Source: Acidobacteriaceae bacterium
GTDB taxonomy: Bacteria > Acidobacteriota > Terriglobia > Terriglobales > Acidobacteriaceae
Reading direction: 5' to 3'
DNA: 64,000 bases
Assembly: GCA_028283625.1 (NCBI GenBank)
Contig: JAPWKG010000016.1
Coordinates: 1-64,000 of the forward strand
Below, one piece after another: positions 29,364 to 35,966 of this stretch. Within the stretch, counting starts at the first letter, position 1. Each line of letters starts with the position of its first letter. The notes beneath the pieces are model-generated. The model did not search any database and was not told the DNA's origin. It saw nothing but the letters and a program-made list of their open reading frames with translations. Made by a program: the position numbers and the translations under genes.

Positions 29364-30313
29364 TAGTACAAAATCCCGCCTCTGAACGGATCAGTCTCAT
29401 CAAACAACAGCGTCGACTCGCCCGTAATCCAGGCCTTTCCCTGAATCGTCGGCAGTACACGATCGCCTACACCCTGCACCGTACCCACGAAATGCGTGCC
29501 GAGAATACTTTCCTGGCGCCACTGCTGGCCAACCTTCAGCACGCCGTCCGCATACAGGCATGCCATCTTCGCGCTCGTGCCCGTACCGCACGGCGAGCGA
29601 TCAAACGACGCCCCGGGGCACAGCACAAAGTTGCGGCTCGAGTTCTCCGCATGAACAGGCTTGCCGAAGAGCTCAATGTGATCGATGTACGCACCATCAG
29701 CACCCGTAACACCTGCACGCGCCAGACTCTCGCGGATCGCGTGCGATACCTGAACCAGCTGATGACGATTTGCCAGCGTCAACTCGAACGGATGCGTACC
29801 AATCAGAAAGAACCAGTTCCCACCCCAGGCGATATCGCCCGTAAAGGTACCGAAGCCAGGAACCTCAACCGGAACCGCGCTCTTATAGCGATAGCTCTCT
29901 ACGTTGCGCACGCGCACCGAGCCGTCATCAAGCAGCTCGGCTTCCACAATACCCACCGGCGTCTCAATCTTGTGACGCCCCGGCTGCAATCTGCCCAAAT
30001 GCGCCAACGTCCGCACAACACCGATCGTGCCATGCCCACACATGCCCAGGTAACCGATGTCATTAAAGAAGATGACTCCGGTCACACACTCACGGTCCAC
30101 CGGCTCACACAACAATGCACCGACAACCACCTCAGAACCGCGCGGCTCACAGCAAACACCGGCGCGAAACGAGTCAAACTGGCTGCGGAAAATCTCCAGC
30201 CGTTCCTGCATACTGCCTGATCCGAGATCAGGGCCTCCCTCGACCACAACACGGGTCGGCTCACCCTCGGTATGCGAATCAATCACCCTTGCAGTACGGC
30301 ACTCTGTCGGCAT
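29363..30313 (-). CDS. 4-hydroxyproline epimerase (proline racemase family)
   Basis: The enzyme converts trans-4-hydroxy-L-proline to cis-4-hydroxy-D-proline, the first committed step of the pathway. The 316-residue protein has both catalytic cysteines, C92 (MCGHGTIG) and C242 (DRSPCGTGTSA), together with H94 and D238. A Cys/Cys pair marks racemases and epimerases; the trans-3-hydroxyproline dehydratases of the same family have Thr at the second position. It is the first gene of an eight-gene minus-strand run. No ribosome site is visible: a TACAAT -10 element lies only six bases upstream, so the transcript may be leaderless. Confidence 0.93.
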   Translation of the reverse strand: MPTECRTARVIDSHTEGEPTRVVVEGGPDLGSGSMQERLEIFRSQFDSFRAGVCCEPRGSEVVVGALLCEPVDRECVTGVIFFNDIGYLGMCGHGTIGVVRTLAHLGRLQPGRHKIETPVGIVEAELLDDGSVRVRNVESYRYKSAVPVEVPGFGTFTGDIAWGGNWFFLIGTHPFELTLANRHQLVQVSHAIRESLARAGVTGADGAYIDHIELFGKPVHAENSSRNFVLCPGASFDRSPCGTGTSAKMACLYADGVLKVGQQWRQESILGTHFVGTVQGVGDRVLPTIQGKAWITGESTLLFDETDPFRGGILY

Positions 30314-30319
30314 GGGGCA

Positions 30320-30344
30320 ATTGTAGACTAATTTGGATACAAAT
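30320..30344 (-). promoter_or_regulatory. Promoter and GntR-type operator of the hydroxyproline operon
   Basis: A TACAAT -10 element (30320-30325, minus strand) sits six bases before the epimerase ATG. Immediately upstream, ATTTGGATACAAAT (30331-30344) is a near-perfect 14-bp palindrome differing by one base from the consensus of the other island operators. It lies in the core promoter, where a bound repressor would block transcription. No convincing -35 is seen. Confidence 0.6.
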
Positions 30345-30551
30345 GAGAATCAGTTTCTTGCTACGGTTTCATAAATTCTGAAATCAAGTGCTTTATCGGA
30401 ACTTTCCACGGTTTGTTCTCAGTGGAATTGGCTAACAATCAGACCGTAAGAGCATCCAGTCCCTGCCCGCTTCCCTCATCGGGCGGATCACGTGACGAGC
30501 GCGCACATAGCAACGGCAAACCGCACCCTTTGCGAGAAAAACTACACACGC

Positions 30552-30580
30552 TTGACGGACGATAATAATTATCGTTCAAT
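30552..30580 (+). promoter_or_regulatory. perR promoter with embedded PerR/Fur-type box
   Basis: A TTGACG -35 (30552-30557) and TTCAAT -10 (30575-30580) are spaced by 17 bases. The spacer is filled by the 17-bp perfect palindrome ACGATAATAATTATCGT (30559-30575), a 7-1-7 PerR/Fur-type box. This strongly suggests that the regulator gene behind it represses itself. The upstream stretch 30345-30551 shows nothing else I can name. Confidence 0.8.
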
Positions 30581-30588
30581 AGCAATTG

Positions 30589-31023
30589 ATGGAAATGGCC
30601 ACAGACATCTTTCGCGATCTATGCCAGAAGCATGGCATCGCAATGACGCACCAGCGACAGGTGCTCTTCGAAACGCTGCAATCGATGTATGGCCATCCGT
30701 CGCCTGAAGACGTCTACGTGCGGGTGAAAGAAAAAGTACCCGCCATTTCGCTCGCTACGGTGTACAAGAACATCCATCTTTTTGTGGATAGCGGGCTCCT
30801 ACGCGAGGTGAGCGTGCATCATGGCACGCTGCGGGTGGAAACAAATCAGCACCCTCACCATCACCTCATCTGCTCTGAGTGCAACCAGATTACGGACATC
30901 GATCAAGGGGAACTTGGATTTACCCCAGGCCGGACAAAACTGGCAAACGGGTTCAAAGTAGAGCGTTACGCTGTGGACGTCATCGGCATTTGCCCACAGT
31001 GCCAGGCAAAACAAACGAATTAG
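30589..31023 (+). CDS. perR: Fur-family peroxide-sensing repressor, PerR-like
   Basis: The 144-residue regulator has a winged-helix DNA-binding half (about 1-85; TVYKNIHLFVDSGLL) and a metal-binding dimer domain. Two structural-zinc pairs are present, C95-x2-C98 and C135-x2-C138, together with H36, the His run at 89-92 and Asp residues at 103/105 that can form the regulatory metal site. PerR proteins sense hydrogen peroxide by oxidation of these histidines and control peroxidase genes. The peroxidase genes ahpC and ahpD follow directly, and a PerR box lies in the promoter. The ATG at 30589 is eight bases after the -10 and lacks a ribosome site, so translation may be leaderless. Confidence 0.92.
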   Translation: MEMATDIFRDLCQKHGIAMTHQRQVLFETLQSMYGHPSPEDVYVRVKEKVPAISLATVYKNIHLFVDSGLLREVSVHHGTLRVETNQHPHHHLICSECNQITDIDQGELGFTPGRTKLANGFKVERYAVDVIGICPQCQAKQTN

Positions 31024-31124
31024 CAACACGGTTTCTCGATATGTTCCTTCCGGTGGCTCATCGAACGCGATGAATCGCACGGGCAATCTTTTCTCAAAAT
31101 CACATTTTTCCAAGGAGTAAGTAC

Positions 31125-31661
31125 ATGCTGCAGATTGGCGATCAGTTCCCCGAGTTTTCCCTGTTGGCTACCGTCAGCCGCGACAACGCAAAGGCCTTTG
31201 AAACCATCACCAACGCCTCCTACGAAGGAAAGTGGAAGCTTTATTTCTTTTGGCCCAAGGACTTCACCTTTGTTTGTCCGACCGAGATTGCAGGCTTCGG
31301 CAAGCTGAACCAGGACTTCCAGGACCGCGACTGCCAGATCCTCGGTGGCTCGATCGACTCCGAGTTTGTTCACCTCGCATGGCGCAACAACCACGACGAC
31401 CTCAAGGACCTCCCCTTCCCGATGCTCGCCGACGTCAAGCGTGAGCTTTGCGGCCAGCTCGGCATCCTCGATGAAAAGAGCGGTGTTGCTCAGCGCGCCA
31501 CCTTCCTCGTCGACCCGAACAACGAGATCCAGTTCATCTACGTCACCGCAGGCTCCGTAGGCCGCAACCCGCAGGAAGTTCTGCGCGTCCTCGATGCTCT
31601 GCAGACCGACGAGCTCTGCCCCTGCAACTGGCAGAAGGGCGAAGAGACCCTTAGCGTCTAA
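31125..31661 (+). CDS. ahpC: Alkyl hydroperoxide reductase, peroxiredoxin AhpC
   Basis: This 178-residue cytoplasmic peroxiredoxin reduces hydrogen peroxide and organic peroxides. The peroxidatic C51 lies in FTFVCPTE, and the C-terminal C165-P-C167 provides the resolving cysteine. The sequence closely resembles the AhpD-dependent AhpC of mycobacteria (FFWPKDFTFVCPTEIA, DELCPCNW) rather than the AhpF-dependent enterobacterial form, which fits the ahpD gene downstream. A good ribosome site (AAGGAG) precedes the ATG. It lies 101 bases after perR, probably on the same message. Confidence 0.96.
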   Translation: MLQIGDQFPEFSLLATVSRDNAKAFETITNASYEGKWKLYFFWPKDFTFVCPTEIAGFGKLNQDFQDRDCQILGGSIDSEFVHLAWRNNHDDLKDLPFPMLADVKRELCGQLGILDEKSGVAQRATFLVDPNNEIQFIYVTAGSVGRNPQEVLRVLDALQTDELCPCNWQKGEETLSV

Positions 31662-31805
31662 CCTCCACGCGTCAAACGCTCTCGCAGCTTGCGTTTGAAT
31701 GCCTTGTCTTCCGTGCGAGCAAAGTCGCCCCTGTTTCTTGCGCAGCGCCAGCAATCTGGCCTGCTTTGACACAGCGGCTTTCACAGCCGCGGAAGGGAAC
31801 TACTG

Positions 31806-32351
31806 ATGTCTCTGGATACCCTGATCAACACACTTCCCGGCTATGCGAAGGACCTGAAGCTCAACTTCTCCTCACTCGTCCGCCAGAACACCGAGCTGAC
31901 AGCCCAGCAGCTCTGGGGCACCATTGTGGCCTCCGCCATTGCAACGCGCAACGCCGAGCTTACCGCCGCAGCCATCACCGAAGCTGCGACCGTGCTCTCG
32001 CCCGAAGCGCTTGAGGCCACCAAAGCAGCCGCGGCCATCATGGGGATGAACAACATCTACTACCGCTTCCATCACCTGACCGACAACCCGAAGTACGCTA
32101 CGCTTCCCGCACGCCTGCGCATGAACGCCCTGCGCGGACACAACGTGGACCACAACGACTTCGAGCTCTGGTGCCTGGCGGTTTCCGCCGTCAACGCCTG
32201 CGGCAAGTGCGTCGCCTCGCACGAGAACGTGCTGCGTCAAAAGGGTGTGAGCGAAGAGCTCGTCAACGCCGCCATCCGCGTCACCTCCATCATTCACGCC
32301 ATCGGCGTTGTGCTCGACAGCGAAAAGGCGATCCCTACCGTTACCGCATAA
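31806..32351 (+). CDS. ahpD: Alkylhydroperoxidase AhpD, reductant for AhpC
   Basis: This is a 181-residue all-helical protein of the carboxymuconolactone-decarboxylase/AhpD family. The thioredoxin-like redox pair C132-x2-C135 is followed by H139 (ACGKCVASHE), with E120 completing the proton relay. It would reduce AhpC, itself being recharged by a lipoyl protein in the known mycobacterial system. It is the last gene of the perR-ahpC-ahpD unit, 144 bases after ahpC, and is closed by a strong terminator. Confidence 0.96.
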   Translation: MSLDTLINTLPGYAKDLKLNFSSLVRQNTELTAQQLWGTIVASAIATRNAELTAAAITEAATVLSPEALEATKAAAAIMGMNNIYYRFHHLTDNPKYATLPARLRMNALRGHNVDHNDFELWCLAVSAVNACGKCVASHENVLRQKGVSEELVNAAIRVTSIIHAIGVVLDSEKAIPTVTA

Positions 32352-32366
32352 CTGTGGCAACAAAAG

Positions 32367-32404
32367 AAAACGCGGAGCAAGAGAACCCTCTTGCTCCGCG
32401 TTTT
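32367..32404 (+). terminator. Rho-independent terminator after ahpD
   Basis: A 17-bp perfect stem (32367-32383 with 32388-32404), four-base loop and T-run close the peroxide-defence unit. The A-run on the 5' side would let it work on the opposite strand too. Confidence 0.93.
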
Positions 32405-32421
32405 TATCTTCCAGTGACGCG

Positions 32422-32730
32422 TTAGTCCAGATCGAACTCGCGCAGCGGCTTACCGCTCAGCGGAGACTCTTTGGCCTTCTTCACCGCTTCGGCAAAACGC
32501 TTTTCCATCAAGTCATCCTTATTCTTTTCCGCCTGCATCGACTGCGCAAACAGAGAGTCACGACGCGCGTCCTGTTCTTTGAGAGCGCGAGCCGCGGCGC
32601 CAAGATCCTCAAACGTACGCTTGCGCGGTGCAGCGGTGTGCGAAAGAACAGAACGGCTCACCGGGTCAATCTTCAACATGCCGCCGCACTCGGGGCACAT
32701 CACTTCAAACGGTTGATCACTCAGTCCCAT
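32422..32730 (-). CDS. Small hypothetical protein with one CPECGG zinc-knuckle
   Basis: This 102-residue protein is not recognised. It begins with a half zinc-ribbon (CPECGG, residues 12-17) and a short beta segment, then becomes a highly charged helical region (about 40-85) likely to form a coiled coil. Only one Cys pair is present, so metal binding would need a dimer or be absent. GAGGAG eight bases before the ATG supports the start. It lies 24 bases after the superinfection-immunity-like gene, perhaps in the same unit. Confidence 0.7.
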   Translation of the reverse strand: MGLSDQPFEVMCPECGGMLKIDPVSRSVLSHTAAPRKRTFEDLGAAARALKEQDARRDSLFAQSMQAEKNKDDLMEKRFAEAVKKAKESPLSGKPLREFDLD

Positions 32731-32754
32731 CGCACAAACTCCTCGACGGACATT

Positions 32755-32991
32755 TTAGTATCGACGCCACCCCTGTGGCGCATACCCTGCGTAAGCAAAA
32801 CTCTGATACCGCGGAGCGCAGCGGAAGGCCAGAACCAAAGCGACCACCCAGCCAATGACCGTCCAGCCGAGAAAGAGGTTCAGCAGAAAGATACCGACCT
32901 TATGTTGTGAGTCTCGCAGCAACGCCACAATGGTCGGCAGAAAGTGAATCGCTCCAAATGGCAGCAGGCAAAGTGCAAACAGAACGTGCAT
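32755..32991 (-). CDS. Superinfection-immunity-like small membrane protein
   Basis: This is a 78-residue protein with two hydrophobic helices. The second has the family signature GWTVIGWVVALVLAF (Imm_superinfect, named after phage T4 Imm, which blocks entry of DNA from related phages). Many bacterial chromosomes carry such genes without a demonstrated function. The ATG at 32991 has GAGG seven bases upstream; the longer frame to 33111 would overlap bshC. No other phage genes are nearby. Confidence 0.8.
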   Translation of the reverse strand: MHVLFALCLLPFGAIHFLPTIVALLRDSQHKVGIFLLNLFLGWTVIGWVVALVLAFRCAPRYQSFAYAGYAPQGWRRY

Positions 32992-33080
32992 GACAAACAC
33001 CTCGCAAGAAGGTACGCAGCAGTCTGCAAAAAGTTCCAGCACGCTGCCTGACCCGGTACTCAATCCGTCGGGTGTTTCTG

Positions 33081-34715
33081 CTAGAGGTAAAGCACTCGAT
33101 GCCCCGGACACTCCAGCCCGGCAAACTCCACCAAAGACGCCACCAGTGCAGACGCGTCCTCCTTGGCGAGGAACCAGATTCCTCCCAGGACGCGCTCCTG
33201 CAGGTGCCCCTCCGGCAGAAGATGCAGCAACATCGCCGTAGCATGCTTACGAAGAGAAGCTTCCTTCTGCAGCTCAAACTGCGCCATTAACCGGCGCAGC
33301 CGATTCATCTGGTAACGCATTTTGCTGGCGCTCACTCCGGCAGCCTTACCCAGCTCAGGATTCAACGTGTCGGCATAGGTGGTCAGCGCGGCAAGCTCTT
33401 CTTCCATTGCATTGCCCACCGCTGCAAGCTTTCGCTTTGCCTCAATCGGCATCGCACGCGCGCCAAGCCGCAACGCAAGCGCATCCACGTTGCCTGCCTG
33501 CCATACCTGCTCCAGCGAAACCTCATGCTGGGCCAACAGCGCCGCGATAGAAGGCTCCACCAACGTAGCCGAAAGACGCGGCAGCACCGGGGTAATCCGC
33601 CCCAGCAGCTTCTCGAACACCACGGCTGACTGGGCAAAGTACGCCACCTCTGCCGGGCCACCGATATATGCCGCCGTCGGGAAAATCGTGTCCTGAAAGA
33701 TCGGGCGCAGCAGAGCATTCGGGCTCACACGCTCCGGGGTCTTTTCCAGAATCTCCAGCAGCTGTGCGGTCGTAAAGCTCTTAGCACCGGCCTTCCAAAG
33801 GCCATCCGGCAAACGCTTCAACGCCTGGCGGGCTCCGCTCTCTTCCTCCAGAAGAAACAGCAGCGACTGTCCTGCGGTCACCAGCACCTGCGCATGGTAG
33901 CCCAGCGACTCCAGCTCAGCCGTGCGCGCAAGCAGCAACGCCTCAAGCGACTCAGCCTCTTCAATGGCTCCACGCAGCGCCTTCGCGCCCAGCGCATGGA
34001 AAGCACGCGAAGCTGCATCCAGAACAATCAGTCCCGTACCGGCAAAAATCTTTGTAAGAAAACGAGCGAATGCGGAAGATAGCGTCTCGCCGGCAGCATA
34101 ACTCTGCTCCAGCACCTCGGACAGCGGCCCCCAGGCGAACAGCTCGCAGGCTCGCTCCACCGTGGCCGACAAGGTGTCCGCGCGATCAATCTTCAAACCG
34201 CCTACCGGAACCGGACGCTCGCTGCTCAATCCCAGGGAAAGCGTCTCCACCTCGGTCTTGGTCAGCAACGCGAGCTGGTCAACCTCTGCCAGATCGTGAT
34301 CCTCGCTCGCCAACCAGAAAACCGGTACATGCTCCCGGCCGCTGGCTTCAGTGGCATCTTTTGCCTTGCGGATCGCGGTCGCGGCCTTCAGCACCGTCAG
34401 CAGAGGCCCACCAAAGAGCCCGACCTGCTGCCCTGTAATGACCGCTGCGGCCCCGGCGCGCAGTTTTTCCACACTCGCCAATACCGCAGCATCTGCTCCA
34501 AAGCTCTCGGACTGCGTCTTCAGCGCGTCGGCCAACCGCGTTGCGTGCTCGGCGGAAACGCTGGGAGAATCCTTCGCCCAATCGTTGCGAAAAGGCTTGG
34601 CTGGATACCAGCGCAACAGAGCTTCACGCCTGTCTTCAGGCGCGCCTTCGCAAAACGCGCGAAAGAGCGCGCTCGTCCCCGGCAGCGTCGAAATGGACAG
34701 ACATTCAGCGTTCAT
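33081..34715 (-). CDS. bshC: Bacillithiol biosynthesis cysteine-adding enzyme BshC
   Basis: This 544-residue enzyme would add cysteine to glucosaminyl-malate, the last step of bacillithiol synthesis. Diagnostic stretches are VITGQQVGLFGGPLLTV (about residues 92-108) and PVFWLASEDHD, followed by a long helical C-terminal region (about 440-520). The length fits the family. No other bsh gene is adjacent, but a PIG-L deacetylase at 58623 is a candidate for the preceding step. It runs divergently from the Nudix gene. Confidence 0.93.
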   Translation of the reverse strand: MNAECLSISTLPGTSALFRAFCEGAPEDRREALLRWYPAKPFRNDWAKDSPSVSAEHATRLADALKTQSESFGADAAVLASVEKLRAGAAAVITGQQVGLFGGPLLTVLKAATAIRKAKDATEASGREHVPVFWLASEDHDLAEVDQLALLTKTEVETLSLGLSSERPVPVGGLKIDRADTLSATVERACELFAWGPLSEVLEQSYAAGETLSSAFARFLTKIFAGTGLIVLDAASRAFHALGAKALRGAIEEAESLEALLLARTAELESLGYHAQVLVTAGQSLLFLLEEESGARQALKRLPDGLWKAGAKSFTTAQLLEILEKTPERVSPNALLRPIFQDTIFPTAAYIGGPAEVAYFAQSAVVFEKLLGRITPVLPRLSATLVEPSIAALLAQHEVSLEQVWQAGNVDALALRLGARAMPIEAKRKLAAVGNAMEEELAALTTYADTLNPELGKAAGVSASKMRYQMNRLRRLMAQFELQKEASLRKHATAMLLHLLPEGHLQERVLGGIWFLAKEDASALVASLVEFAGLECPGHRVLYL

Positions 34716-34822
34716 CGTTTACCAGTTTCTCACCTTGACCCCAGTTTTGGATGCACTCCGGCTCGCTCCGATGCGAACATTTCGATGAACGCCGAAAGAA
34801 TTCCTCCTATACGGTAGTGTTT

Positions 34823-35509
34823 ATGGCTACTCAGAAGAAGAACGCCGCAAAGAAAACCGCCGTGAAGTCCACCGTCAAAAAGTCCACCGCGACCGCCAAA
34901 ACGTCAAAGGTTGCTGCGGTCAAAAAGCCTCTCCCCGGCAAGGCGCTGCGCGGCAAGGCCAAGGTGCTCAACTCGCAAACCGTGTACCAGGGCAAAGTCT
35001 TCTGGGTAACACGCGACGAAGTGAAAGAACCGGGTGAGGTCCACGCAACGCGTGACGTCATTCGCCATAACGGCTCCGTGGTCATCCTCGCCGTCGACAC
35101 GAAAACCAACCCCAAAGATCCCGGCATCCTGCTGATCCGTCAGTATCGCCACGCCGCAGAGTCCTTCCTGCTTGAGCTGCCCGCCGGCCGCATCGAAAAA
35201 GGCGAAAAGCTGATCCCGGCAGGCAAGCGCGAGTTGATTGAAGAAACCGGCTACCGCGCGAAAAAGTGGTCCATCCACACCAAGTACTGGGCAAGCCCCG
35301 GCTTTCTTTCCGAAGCCATGCACATCCTGCTCGCTGAGGACCTCACGCTCGGCGCCGCAGCCCCTGAAGACGATGAGCGCATCGAGCTCCACATGACGCC
35401 ACTTTCCGAAGTCCTGCGCATGATCCACGAGGGCAAGATTCACGACGGTAAAACGCTCATCGGTGTCCTTTTATACGCCTCCCTGCGCAACACCAAGACC
35501 CGCCGTTAG
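34823..35509 (+). CDS. Nudix hydrolase (ADP-ribose pyrophosphatase type) with Lys/Ala-rich N-terminal tail
   Basis: This 228-residue protein has a C-terminal Nudix domain (about 50-215) with the Nudix box in the order G-x5-E-x7-RELIEETGY, as in ADP-ribose/nucleotide-sugar pyrophosphatases. Residues 1-47 are almost only Lys, Ala, Thr, Ser and Val, like histone H1 or AlgP tails, and unusual for this family. The ATG at 34823 is chosen because the earlier in-frame codon at 34751 would add an implausible leader. A TATACG element nine bases upstream and the lack of a ribosome site hint at a leaderless start. Confidence 0.88.
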   Translation: MATQKKNAAKKTAVKSTVKKSTATAKTSKVAAVKKPLPGKALRGKAKVLNSQTVYQGKVFWVTRDEVKEPGEVHATRDVIRHNGSVVILAVDTKTNPKDPGILLIRQYRHAAESFLLELPAGRIEKGEKLIPAGKRELIEETGYRAKKWSIHTKYWASPGFLSEAMHILLAEDLTLGAAAPEDDERIELHMTPLSEVLRMIHEGKIHDGKTLIGVLLYASLRNTKTRR

Positions 35510-35586
35510 GTTTTACCGTAAGGCGAAAACGAATCTGCAACGGCTCACATCTCCGTAGCGGTTTCTCCTCGTCCATTCAGAAGGGG

Positions 35587-35613
35587 AGGCCGCTGCCCTC
35601 GCAGCACCGGCCT
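35587..35613 (+). promoter_or_regulatory. Stem-loop in the cold-shock gene leader
   Basis: AGGCCG pairs with CGGCCT around an inner CTGC/GCAG stem with a CCTC loop, 32 bases before the cold-shock ATG. Cold-shock mRNAs often have structured leaders that respond to temperature. Whether this one does is not visible. Confidence 0.4.
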
Positions 35614-35645
35614 GCCACTTTGCACGACGGGACAGAACGACAGCA

Positions 35646-35861
35646 ATGGCACAGTACAAAGGCACCGTAAAGTGGTTCAACAACGCGAAGGGGTACGGCT
35701 TCCTGGGCCGTGACGGCGGACCGGACGTCTTCGTTCACTACAGCTCGATTCAGGCCGAAGGCTATCGCGGTCTCAAAGAAGGCGACGAAGTCGAGTTCGA
35801 AATCATTCAGGGCACAAAGGGACCGCAGGCCGACATGGTCACCATCCTCAAACAGGCCTAG
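35646..35861 (+). CDS. Cold-shock domain protein (CspA family)
   Basis: This is a 71-residue single-domain OB-fold protein that binds single-stranded RNA and DNA and keeps mRNA unfolded. Both RNA-binding motifs are present: [11 protein letters not shown] (RNP1, residues 15-25) and VFVHYSSI (RNP2, about 28-35). The length is normal for the family. The leader is about 135 bases with a stem-loop. It is followed closely by polX. Confidence 0.97.
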   Translation: MAQYKGTVKWFNNAKGYGFLGRDGGPDVFVHYSSIQAEGYRGLKEGDEVEFEIIQGTKGPQADMVTILKQA

Positions 35862-35966
35862 CCCTCTCTCCACAGCGTTTCTCAGCAGGCCCGGTTGCCG
35901 TCATCCTACAATCACAGGGTGCGCGGTAACCGGGCCTCTGTCTGCCTGCCCCGCACGAAAGACCGC

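Noticed and set aside
28778-30220. A 480-codon plus-strand frame over the epimerase and dehydrogenase genes
   Set aside because: Shadow of two overlapping, well-identified minus-strand genes.
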